From Vitellaria paradoxa (Eukaryota; Streptophyta; Magnoliopsida; Ericales; Sapotaceae): a stretch of 64,000 bases of DNA. Location: positions 41,070,561 to 41,134,560 of the forward strand of contig CM034240.1 of NCBI GenBank assembly GCA_019916065.1, read 5' to 3'. The notes under the pieces were generated by a model, which worked only from the letters and a program-made list of their open reading frames with translations, made no database searches and was not told the origin of the DNA. Of the stretch, positions 34,716 to 45,262 are shown one piece after another. Numbering within the stretch: position 1 is the first letter of the stretch; the number at the start of each line of letters is the position of its first letter. The position numbers and the translations under genes are program-made.

Positions 34716-35186
34716 GCAATGTTCACCCGACCAACTTCTCCGACGAAGAGATGCTGCCGTTGGCTTCCAGTCATCCCAAGAAAGCGCGCCGAGAGGAAGA
34801 AGTGTTCACACTGCTGCTGGTGTTCGACTCGCCATTCGGTGTACTGTGGCATGAGGCGGAGGGACTCTAGGAAATGGATCTACGAGGTGTGAGAGCCGAA
34901 CACGAAGTCAAGAATTTGGCTGGAAGTTTTCGACGGTGGAGATGGCTACCGGAGCTCACGACGTGGGGGCGATCCCTTTGAGAGGTGGTTAGCCTGTCTC
35001 AAATTCGTCGATTCAACTTGGAGGCCGTCCGTTCCGGCATTGACAGACCACAAGGACATCCGAAAGGCCGCAGCAGAGACTGCAAAAACTTTTCAGCAGC
35101 CGGAGACTGATGGAATTTTCAGCAATGCCTCGATGGAGAAAGTGTTTATCACAGAGGAGGAGACGGGTTTTGGGACGCCAACATAG
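34716..35186 (+). pseudogene. CBF/DREB1-like AP2/ERF pseudogene, main part
   Basis: CBF/DREB1 proteins are AP2-domain transcription factors that activate cold and drought genes. Here the frame begins VHPTNFSDEEMLPLASSHPK and then KKARRE, matching the region before the AP2 domain. A disrupted stretch follows. Another frame resumes with RRRDSRKWIYEV, a TGA, then EPNTKSRIWL and LACLKFVDSTWRPSVPA, then DHKDIRKAAAETAKTF and ETDGIF, with TAG at 35184-35186. DSTWR corresponds to the CBF signature DSAWR after the AP2 domain. The middle of the AP2 domain is badly degraded. The piece has no introns, as in real CBF genes. It lies in a Pack-MULE and is not functional. Confidence 0.85.
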
Positions 35187-35340
35187 AAAGGTTGATGCCG
35201 TACTATTTTTTTGGGAGGGGGGAGGGGTTCTTTTTTTCTTTTTTTTCCCTTATTTTTTTGGTCCAAAACGAGCTCGTTTTGAAATGTTGTAAAATATGTC
35301 ATAAAATTTTTTTGTAAATATAGCATTTCTCTTTATATTG

Positions 35341-36544
35341 ATTTCCGGTAGAGTTGTAATTGGAATCAAATTTGTAATCTTTTAAACTGAATAAAAGATT
35401 TAAAGATAAAATAAATTGTGTTACAAAAATTTAAGGTATGCTTAATTTAAAAAAAAAATATTAGACTGAACTACCCACATTACAGCTCAGGAGAGTCCAA
35501 ACATATATTCACCCCTATATATCTCAAAGTTTGGCTGATATTTCAATTAGGATTGGACAAGTTCAAGTCTATCCTCATTATACCACAATTTGAAACAATG
35601 GTGCAAGAAATCAATATCTCAAACGACTCAAGACAACACATATAGCCACCATCGATTCATTTAAAAGTTGTATTCGTATGCCTACAAAACTTAATTCAGT
35701 GTATGGTAAAAGAATTGAAAGGTTCTAACAAATTCAAAGAACAATCATTTTGTTTATCTTTCTTTTATTGGAACCCACCTAGAGGCTATATGGATAGCGA
35801 TTCAAAGGTCTTTCTTCATTATTGTCTTTGTTACGATGATTTTGATCTATCAGGTTACCTCTCATTAAGTGTTTAATTGTGCGAAAAAATTAGAGGGTTA
35901 TATTTAAGGGCGTGACAAAAAGTTAATTTTTTCATATATAGGTGAAAAAATAAAATCATTCATATAAGTAAGCCTTTTTACTTGTACAAGAAATTTTGTT
36001 ATATGAAAGTATATTTTTTATTTTTTTATTAATGTGAATAATATGTCTAAAAGTTACCGCATAAAAAATTAAATTTTGATAAAAAAAGTTATACAAGACA
36101 AAACAAAACGGATAAAATAAGAAAGAAAATTAAGTTGGCTGCTCGTTTTCAAACAAAGTTTTGACAATTGACCTTTATTACAAATTCTTATATGTTTAAT
36201 TACTAATAACACTAATTCATTACTAAATAAATATTAAAATTTGTGATACAAATATTATTGATGAAATATGCTTTATCCGTGGAAAAATCATTTAGTGGCA
36301 AATAAGGTAGTTAAATAATAAATAATACGTTTAGCAACGGAGTTATATATTGTGAAAAATGTCAAAATTAAATTACTAAAAATACTTTATAGATGAAATT
36401 GTGCGCGCGCGCATGCGTGTGTTTCTCTCTTGTTTTCTTTTTTCTTTTTTTTTTTTTTTTTTTTGGGCAGAATTTTTTGGAGGATCCTCTCCACATAGAG
36501 CTATCACACCGACAAAGTTTTGGACTCTCTTAATCAGAACAGTG
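35341..36544 (+). promoter_or_regulatory. P450 upstream module without a gene
   Basis: From about 35470 on this matches the upstream regions of the other P450 copies. It includes the block around CTCAAAGTTTGGCTGATATT (35525), the empty site of the second CACTA element near 35620, and the proximal block ending AGTTTTGGACTCTCTTAATC (36510-36533), where an ATG should follow within about 20 bases. Instead the sequence jumps to P450 downstream flank. A GC/CA microsatellite lies at 36402-36422 and a long T run at about 36445-36463. Confidence 0.65.
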
Positions 36545-38519
36545 GAATGGTTTGCAATATGAAGGCTGAACTGTGGATTCCACTCAAGAAATCGATTATA
36601 AAGACGGACAACGTTGGAAAAGAATCCCAACACCCAGGCCCACAATATTTTTTGCACTGTGGATTCAACATTGAAATTTGGCTATCAACAAATTCATTTG
36701 GTTTGTAAAAAAATATAAAAAATTCTATAAATATCTATTAACTTTATATCACATCAACTTTTTTTTTCACTGCACGTATTATAAATTCTCAATTTATCTC
36801 ACTTTTTTTTTTTACTTCAAACACACACAAAGTTTAATCGAAGATTTATACATTTTTAAGTTATATTTGAAATAAGATAATTAGTGATGAGGATAGACAT
36901 ATACATATTTGTCAAAGTGTTGCTAATTTGATGTGAATCACCCATTTCTATTTTTTGCGGGGTGGGGAACCAGAAATATCAGATAGACATGACTTATATA
37001 TATATATATATATATGCTTATATATTTATATATTTGTCAAAGTGAAGCTAATTTGATGTGAAATCATTTTATTTTTTATTTTTTTTGGGCCCCCGGGGCA
37101 GACCAGAAATGTCAGCTTCCAGGAAATGACATGGCCCAATTGTCCTATATCTTCACGTCGCGTTTCACATTGCTGAATTATTGTCCGATAAGTAAAACTA
37201 TTTACGGGCTTCGTCTGGTTAAAAAAGTATATATATATATATATACATATTTTGTTTTTTTTTTTCAGCTTTTTTCGTTTTATATTACTTATTTTCACTA
37301 AAATTTATTTATTTTTTTTTAGAAGCAGTAGGTTTTAGGTGAGTCAATTGTATTCGTTAAAAAAAATTATTAATTTTTTCGTTACTTTTTTACTGCTATG
37401 AATTTTTTATTCTTTTTTCTTCTCGAATACAATTAACATACTTAAAAATTATAAATTCTAAAAAAAATAAATTTTGATTAAAAACCATTCAAAATAATTA
37501 AAAAAAAGACAAAATGCATTTTTATACCCAATTGAAGCCTAATTAATTAATTTGATAGAGCAAATAATTGAAACTCTGCTAGAGTCCCATTCACCAAAGT
37601 TTAGGGGAGAAAATTAAAAGAATTAAATTAAAAATATATATCATTTAAGCATTTAGGTCCATAATTTGGTACAATGGAATGGAATAAAATAAAATTGTTA
37701 CTTTTATACTATCATTCCATTCTATTTTTCTAAATAAAGTAGCATTTCAAATAAATGGAGTTGAGTAAAATATTATATATATATAATTCGACATATATTA
37801 TATATTTCAATTGAGTTACACCTTAACATTAATTACTTGAAATTTACTTAGAAATTCGTTAGTGGAAATATTATGCCGGATGTATTATCTTATAAATCAA
37901 GCATGCATGGGTTAAATTTTTTTCGTGTCGAACTCAAATATTTTGTGAGCTGTTCGCTACAAGAGACTTGAGTTTTAGTGATAAAATACTCCAACAAAAT
38001 GAAAATAAATTTTATTTATTGATATCATATATGCTACCATTACAAAGTTGTCACTAAAAAATGTAACACTAAAAGTATATAGTGATAATTAAGTTTAGTT
38101 TGTAAATCATTAGATAATTTTTTTTAACTTTTTTTATTTCATTTTTATGACTTTTTTATTTTACCAAAATTTAATTTTTTATTTTTTTTGTTTGGTAATT
38201 TTTAGGTATTTTATTCATATATGGGTAAAAAAATACAAAAATTCGTACAAGTCAAGTTTTTTACTCTCGTATAAGAAATTTTCTATTCGGAAGTATATTT
38301 TTTTGTATTTTTTTATGAAGTGAATAATATAACTAAAAGTTATCAAAAAACAAAATTTTAATTTTGAAAAAAATTTTAAATTTTGATAAAAAATACAAGA
38401 CGAAAAAAGATTAAAAAAAAAAGTTGGCTGATTGTTTTAAAACAAAGTCTTAACAATTGACTTTTATTACAAATTCCTATATTTTTAATTACTTACAATA
38501 CTAATTCATTGTTAAATAA
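36545..38519. other. P450 downstream and upstream flanks after a deleted gene
   Basis: The block 36575-36690 matches the P450 downstream module (ACTCAAGAAATCGATTA, AAAGAATCCCAACACCCAGG) seen at 30320 and 48030. The stretch 37320-37960 matches 370-920 and 42540-43260. 37980-38519 is again upstream-type sequence of the next unit. TA runs lie at 36993-37016 and 37227-37244. A short block (TATTTGTCAAAGTGAAGCTA) is duplicated locally at about 36905 and 37030. No coding sequence remains. Confidence 0.6.
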
Positions 38520-39552
38520 GGGCCCGTTTGACAACGCTGTCATTTTTTTGTTGTTATTTTTCTGTTGCCGTTTTCTGTTTTTTGTTTTCTGTTGCCATTT
38601 ATTTTTTTTGAAATAAAAACTGAAACTGCGTTTGGAAATGCAAATTTTATAATTATTAATTTTTTAGTTTAAAAAATATTTAATTTTATTAGTTTTTAAA
38701 AATTAATAGAACTCAATAAAATATATTTTATATTAATTTAATTTGATAAATTTAATTAAATTAATACAATAAATTATTTATTAAAATCATTTAATTCAAT
38801 AAATATAAAATATATTAAATTATATTATTTATTAAAAATAATTTAATAAAATATATTTTATTAAATTATTTTAATAAATAATTAAATTAGATTAATTATT
38901 AAATTAAATTATTTATTTTTAAATTAATTAAATTCATTTAATTATTTATTAAAATAATTTAATAAAATATATTTTATATAAATTAAATTAATTAAATCTT
39001 AAAAAATTTAATTTAATTATGATATTTATTTAAAATAATTTAATAATAATTATTAAATTAAATTTAAAATTAATGTAATTTAATTATTTATTATTAATTA
39101 TTTTATATAAATTAATTTAATTATTAAATAAAATAAATTAATTATGATATTTATTTCTGATAATTTAGCAATAATTAATTATTAAATTAAATTAAATTAG
39201 TTAATTTAGTTTTATTATTTATTAAAAAATAATTTATATAATTAATTTAATTTATTTAATTTAATTATATTATTTATTAAAATAACTTATTTTAATAAAA
39301 TATTTGAATAAAATAATTTATTTTTATGTAATGTAACAAAAATAGATAAAATTTTAAAATTGACAAAATATTGGCAATAGAAAAAAAAGCTAGAGTGAAA
39401 ATACTTTTTTTCTGTTTACGTTATTTTGTTTATGTTTTTAATTTTTTTTGAAATCAAAAAAACATAAATAGATTTATCAAACATTTTTCTGTTGTAAGTT
39501 TACAAAATTTTGAAAACATAAACAGAAAACGGAAACGTTAATAAATGGGACC
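38520..39552. mobile_element. AT-rich TIR element with TAA target duplication
   Basis: It begins GGGCCCGTTTGACAACG and ends, reversed, GGTCCCATTTATTAACG. Both flanks carry TAA, and joining them gives TAAATAAATGTTAAA, which fits the paralogous empty site near 36224 (TAAATAAATATTAAA). The 3-base TAA site suggests a PIF/Harbinger-like element. The interior (38640-39330) is almost pure A and T, built from AATTTAATAAA-type words, and non-coding. A related element occurs around 52200-55884. Confidence 0.75.
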
Positions 39553-40012
39553 TAAATGTTAAACTTTGTGATAAAAATATTTGTGATGAAGTATGCTTTA
39601 TCCCTATAAAAGTCATCTAGTACTGGCAAACAAGATAATTGAGTCATAAACAATAGTTTAGATAGTTAAGCCATAAACAATTGTTAGTAGCAAACTTATT
39701 GTGACAAAGGTCAACATTAAATTACTAAAATATTTTATTGATAAAATTATGAGTATGTTTGGAGTTATATAAAATTGTATAAAATTATAAAAGTTAGTGT
39801 TTCATATTTGTTCAGTGAGTAGATAATTTAAATTTTACAATCTCTTAATTTGTGTTTGTAAAGTTTTATATTTTTTTATATAACTTCAAACGTTGCCTAT
39901 ATATGTGTGTGTGCGCGCGCACGTGCGCATGCTTATTCTCATAAGAGACTATACTCTCCGTAACTATCACACACAACATAGTTTTGAACGCTTAATAAAA
40001 GCAATATAAGAA
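39553..40012 (+). promoter_or_regulatory. Upstream module of P450 pseudogene 3
   Basis: It continues the upstream module interrupted by the AT-rich element (GTGATAAAAATATTTGTGATG, read in two blocks). It carries GT/GC microsatellite sequence at 39905-39930 and the shared proximal block ACTATCACACACAACATAG before the ATG at 40013. Confidence 0.55.
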
Positions 40013-42088
40013 ATGTTATTTTGGCATCCATTCTTTTACTCTCTTCTTCTCATTGTCTTCATAGTCTTCCTTTTTAGATGGCTTACAACTTCTCCAAAAA
40101 GCCACAAAAACAAACCACATTCTCCTTCAAAGCTCCCAATTATTGCAAACCTCCACCAGCTTAGTCCAATGCTACATCGCTTGCTGCAATCACTAGCTCG
40201 GAAATATGGACTGATAATGACACTCCACTTCGGCAACATCCCAATTTTTGTTGTCTCCTTTGCAGAAGCAGCTCGCAAAATCATGAAAACTCTCGATATT
40301 GTCTTCTTAAATAGGTGTAAATCAACAATTGCGTGTAAACTTTCATACAACTCAAAGGATGTGGTTTTTAGTCCTTACAACGAGTCCTGGAGGCAAATTA
40401 GAAGTATATGTGTGGTCCATCTTCTAAGTAACAAGAGGGTACTTTCGTTTCTTGGGTTAGAGAAGAAGAGATTTCCTTTATGATTGAGAAGATCGAACAA
40501 TCTTGCTCTTCATCTTCTAATTCGATGGTGAATTTGAGTGATCTGTTTAGGTCGCTAACAAATAGTGTGGTGTTTAGAGTAGCTTTGGGGAGGAAGTTTG
40601 GTGGAGGGGAAGAACGGAACAAGTTTAAGGAGCTTATAGGTGAGTTTGAGAGGCTTTTGGGGGTTTTCAATGGGGGGATTACATTCCATGGCTTGAATGG
40701 GTGAACCATTTAAATGGGTTGTATTGTAGGGTAGACAAAGTTGCTAAAGATTTGGATAGTTTTCTGGAAAGTTTAGTTGAAGAGCACATGATGAATCTTT
40801 AAGCAAGAAGGGCAAATGAAGGTGAGCGTGTTGAAAGTAAACATCCACAGGACTTTGTTGATGTTTTGCTTCAAATTCAAAGAGACAGCCCTGTTGGTTT
40901 TTCCATACATTGGGATAGCATCAAGGCTCTCATCTTGGTGTGGCCCAGTGACTCCCTTAGCTTTATTTTCCTTTTTTTTTTTCAGTTAAAACATACATTT
41001 TGATAAAAGTGACATAATTAAATACTAGTCGATCGCAAATAGATTGAATTGCTGTAAAAAATGCATGGCAAGTTTAAAAGAAATTGTCAACCTATTAATT
41101 GGTCAAATAGAGATGAAAAATTGGAAAGAAAAGCAAAGAAGAAAGAACTCCATTTGCTTGCATTTCGTATTTTAGATAATTAATTAAGAACACAACTTAT
41201 GCTTTTAAATGAATAAAAAAATGATGGAAAAAGGCAGAAAAACAAAATGAAGTGAAATGAGAATTAAGAAATGAATAAATATTTCTCAAGAAAATGTAAT
41301 TTTTGCTTGATTAAGCAGCGTAGAAAAGAAATACAAATTAGTAATTTTTTTTTTTCCCTTTTCACTATTTCTTTTTCTTTTGCCCATCCATGTCCCAAGC
41401 ATAGTGTTAGGGGTTCGTCTGTTCATTTCACTAACTTTTCTATCTTGTGATGGATATTTGTATTTGCTTTTGTGGGATGTTTTTGTCGCTGGAACAGGTA
41501 CTACATACACAGTCATAGAGTGGGTAATGGCAGAACTCCTAAGACATCCTACGGTGCTAAAGAAACTTCAAAATGAATTACGAGGAGTAGCCAAAGGCAA
41601 GCAAGGCATAATCGAGGATGATTTGTTGAAAATGCGATACTTAAAAAGCAGTGATCAAAGAGTCTATGAGATTACATCCTCCTGCACCAATACTAAATCC
41701 TCGAGAATCAAACAAAAATGTGAAAGTAATAGGCTACGATATTGCAGCAGGAACACAAGTGATTACCAACGCTTGAGCAATTGGAAGAGATCCACTGTCG
41801 TGGAATGAATCCGAAGAGTTTAAGACAGAAAGGTTCCTAGATAGTTCAATAAATTTTAAAGGTCGTGACTTTGAGTTAATCCCATTTGGTGCTGGAAGGA
41901 GGGGTTGCCCTAGAATTCAATTTGCCATGGTTGTTGATGAGCTTGCATTAGCAAATCTTGCGCTTAAATTTGATTTCGCGTTGCCTGACGGCGCAAGAGA
42001 GGAGGATTTGGACATGAGGGAAGCTTCTGGTTTAATAGTGCATAAAAAAATTCCTCTTCTAACTGTTGCAACTCCATATTCATACTAG
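40013..42088 (+). pseudogene. P450 pseudogene 3 (CYP71A/CYP71AJ-like), many lesions
   Basis: Exon 1 spans about 40013-40937 and exon 2 about 41476-42088. Exon 1 begins [19 protein letters not shown] with the hinge HSPSKLPII, and runs open to about 40480, where a one-base loss shifts the frame. A second one-base loss near 40675 (the FNVGDYIPW region) and a TAA at about 40799 follow. The intron acceptor, CAG in the intact copy, is TGG here. Exon 2 keeps an altered oxygen-binding motif (AGTGTTYT) and the heme loop FGAGRRGCP with Arg following, but has a one-base insertion near 41645 and a TGA near 41774. With this many lesions it is older as a pseudogene than the copy at 25255. Confidence 0.88.
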
Positions 42089-43600
42089 TGGATGCATACA
42101 GCATTTCCAAGTTCTATGAAAAACATGTTACTTCTAGCTGGCTATTGTTGGATCTTACGTGACTCAATTGGGAGAATAAATATGGCTGCTATTAATGTAT
42201 ATACTGCATATCTAGAATTTTTGGAAGAATTTTAAAATTAACCCAAAAACGCATTCTGTACAAAACTTAGAGCTGTGCCTTTTTTTTTTTTTTCAAAAAG
42301 CTTTTTTTCATTAAATTGAGACATCTAGAATATAGAAGAAAATTATATGAATCTTTTATTAGTTTATTTATTTTTTGTCCAAAATTGCCCAAGTGTATAT
42401 ATCCATATAGTTGTTAAAGAAGAAGAAGAAGAAGAAGAAGAAAGGAGGAGGAGGAGGAGGTCAAAAAATTCATATCCGTTTGAATAAAAGTTAAAAAAAA
42501 AATTAATTTTTTTCATTACTTCTTTTTTACCCAGAATAAATGGCGTTTTGCACAAATGGACAAAAAATTTTGGATTTTTTTAAATGCGATTAACACATCT
42601 AAAAATTATTTTTTAAAAAATAAATTAAATTTTAGTTTAAAAAACCATACAAAATGAAAGAAATAAAAAAAGATAGAATTTTTGTAACCGAATGAAACCT
42701 AATTAATATAACAGGCAAATAGTTGAAAGTGGTTAAAATCCCAATCACAAAGTTTTGGAGAGAAAATTAAGATTATTAAATTTGAACTATATATCATTGA
42801 ATATAGGTAATGATTTCGAAAAAGGGAACGGAATAAAATAAAATTGTCATTTCTGTACTACTACTATGGGGTGTTTGATTGGTCAAAACTATTTAAGACT
42901 CATCAATTTTTATTAATTTTTTGTAATTTCTTTCAATCAAAATTTATCACATATCACTTTTATATCAAAATTTTATATTTTTATTATACTTTTTGGTTAA
43001 ACTTTTGTCAACCAAATGTCTCCTATATCTCATTCTCTTAAATAAAGTAGTATTTTAAATAAGTATTAAAAACGAGAGGATTGGCATATGTGTATAATTC
43101 ATCATGCATGACATATTTCAATTGAGTTACATCTTCACATTAACAACTTGAAATTTACGTAGAGATTCGTTAGTAGAAATATTATGCCGAATCTGTCGTT
43201 TTACAAATGGAGCATGATGGGTTAAATTTTTTGGGGCCAAACTCAAATATTTTGCGGCCTATTTGATTTGCTGCCAACCCTAATTAAAATGATCAATAAT
43301 AGAAATTTCAGGTTACGTTTGATCTAAAAAAATTAATTAATTATTTGTATATTTTCATTCTGTTACTATATTTGGTATATTTATTAAAATACTATTTTAT
43401 TTAAAATGTAATTTTATTTGGAAAAACGAAATAGAATGATAATACGAAAAATACTATCCCACTCTCTCATACTAAATAATGCCTTCATGCATTAAAAAGA
43501 AATAATTTGCTACAATAGTTTTGGTCTTTTGCAGTACCTATTTATTCCAAATTTAATGTAATATCTTGAAAGTTGGCTTCCTTGAAAATTTCTAGATAGT
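42089..43600. other. Downstream flank of P450 pseudogene 3
   Basis: This matches 1-1742 of the window block by block (ACTTCTAGCTGGCTA, AATTGGGAGAATAAATAT). It contains a GAA/GGA microsatellite at 42418-42460 and a MITE at about 42868-43025. Around 43535-43575 it holds the paralogous site of the first CACTA insertion. Confidence 0.65.
42868..43025. mobile_element. Small MITE-like repeat, copy 1
   Basis: It begins GGGGTGTTTGATTGGTCAAA and ends TTGTCAACCAAATGTCTCC, partly inverted repeats. Similar copies lie at 55920-56072 and 59226-59366. It is absent from the otherwise matching flank at the window start, which supports an insertion. The superfamily is uncertain. Confidence 0.5.
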
Positions 43601-45037
43601 GCGATATTATGATGGTTAACAACACCATTTGAAGTGCAACAAAATAATAAAAGAATTTATAAATCTCTTTAAATTTTTATAAATTTTTTTGAATAAAAAA
43701 AAAAAAAAATTACTCTTATAATTTATCTTACGCGTCACTTTAGTCTCACATACTTCAATTGCAACAATTAAGTTCCTTCACTTTCGATCAAGCAGTAATT
43801 TGGTCTTTCTGTTAGTTGGCCGTTACACATAACTGTTAGACTAAGGGTAAAAAAGTAATTTCATTTATAATATACTCTCAGTATCACTTTAGTCCCTCAC
43901 CTTCCGATTGTGACAGTCAAATCTCTATATTTTTGGTGTATATTTGAAATATAATTTATTAAATTATTTTTAATAAACAATATAATCTAAAATATATTTT
44001 ATTAAATTATATAACATATTATAATTTGAAATATATTTTACAAATCCCTAGTTATCCCTAGTTATTTTACAAATCCAAACAATGATATTGGGCCCCCTTG
44101 GATTAATAGTCCAATCCCCTCCCTTTTTTTATCCCGTAATCAAACATGACCTAGTAGTATATAGTGATAAATAGGCTTGGCCTAAGAACCACATGACACA
44201 AACTAATGCAGGGGAATTATATAAATCAAAATGGTAGAACAAATGACGAGTCTTCTGTTTGATTTTCAAATACTCAGAAAGAAACACAAATTCTATCTAA
44301 AAACCAAAGTATTGAATACCAATCAAAGCAAAATTAACTAAGAAATTAAGGTTACGTTTGGATGCTAAAATTAAAATAAAAAAGAAATATGCCAAAATAA
44401 ATGATACTAAAAACAAATATTCCTAGAAAAGCAAAATAGTTTAAGAAGTATTTAAAATATAAGTAAATAATCAAAAACTAATCCTAAATAAACTAAAATT
44501 GATAACTAAATATAATTTTTTTATGAATATCCAAAATCAAATAGAAAATTTTTATTATAAAATCTATTACAATTGCCAGTATATATTATTTAATGATAAA
44601 TAATACATTTAATGTCAGACCTATTATGAAAAAGATTAACATTACATTACTAAAAATATTTCAAGTGACAAAAAATTGTCCATTGAAATTAATTTTTTTT
44701 TATCACGAAAGCTCTTATTTGTTGCAGTAAGAAGCTAATGCGGGCCGGGCAAACTCATTTATACATTACTTTTTTTTTTTTTTTTTGTTGCAGTAAGAAG
44801 CTAATGGTTGGGTTTATGTACAACCAGTTTTTTCATCTACAACAAATTAAGAATTGATTACGTAACATATGAGTAAGAAGATGCCACATAATTAAGCAAA
44901 TTCAATTACGTAACATATTGAAAATTTAACTTTCCCTTTTTTGTTTGGTCAAATTGGTAAATTTACCTTTGCACGTCTCTTCTAATTTTGTGAACCATAT
45001 CTCTTAGCCGGCGTCCAAATCAATCGGGTTCTCATTC

Positions 45038-45068
<31 letters not shown>

Positions 45069-45120
45069 AATACCAAGAGAAAAATATAGGGTACTCAATT
45101 TCCATACCTGCACAGACACA
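43601..45120. other. Intergenic region upstream of the intact P450
   Basis: No gene found. It has a repeat-like stretch at 43730-43930 (TTCACTTTCGATCAAGCAG, TTAGTTGGCCGTTACACATA), which looks like an unclassified dispersed repeat, and a CT microsatellite at 45043-45068. Confidence 0.4.
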
Positions 45121-45262
45121 CACATATGTATATACATATTGTAGATTGCATGCGTATTCTTAGAAGAATTTAGAGAACCGTCTAGGAGAAGAAACTAAAC
45201 TCTCCATATATAGCTACCTTACACATCATAGTTTTGGAGTCTTAATTAGAATAAGGTAAGAA
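45121..45262 (+). promoter_or_regulatory. Proximal promoter of the intact P450
   Basis: The sequence matches the region before the first pseudogene (GAAGAATTTAGAG, GGAGAAGAAACT, TAGTTTTGGAGTCTTAATTA). A TATA-like TATATA lies at 45207-45212, about 50 bases before the ATG, implying a very short leader. The element assignment is by eye only. Confidence 0.4.

Larger units (their letters stand above)
31390..35331. mobile_element. Pack-MULE carrying a CBF/DREB1 pseudogene, with nested hAT
   Basis: The terminal inverted repeats begin GAGAAATGCTA and stay alignable for about 65 bases (the left and reversed right ends share TTTACAACATTTT-like and CAAAA blocks). They are flanked by a perfect 9-base duplication, TTTATATTG (31381-31389 and 35332-35340), the signature of Mutator-like elements. 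With the hAT insertion removed, the element is about 740 bases and consists mainly of a decayed CBF/DREB1 reading frame. It has no transposase of its own. It therefore fits a Pack-MULE, a Mutator-like element that has captured a host gene. Confidence 0.88.

Noticed and set aside
42364..42555. Minus-strand ORF over the GAA/GGA repeat
   Set aside because: Microsatellite-derived Leu/Ser runs in a P450 downstream flank.
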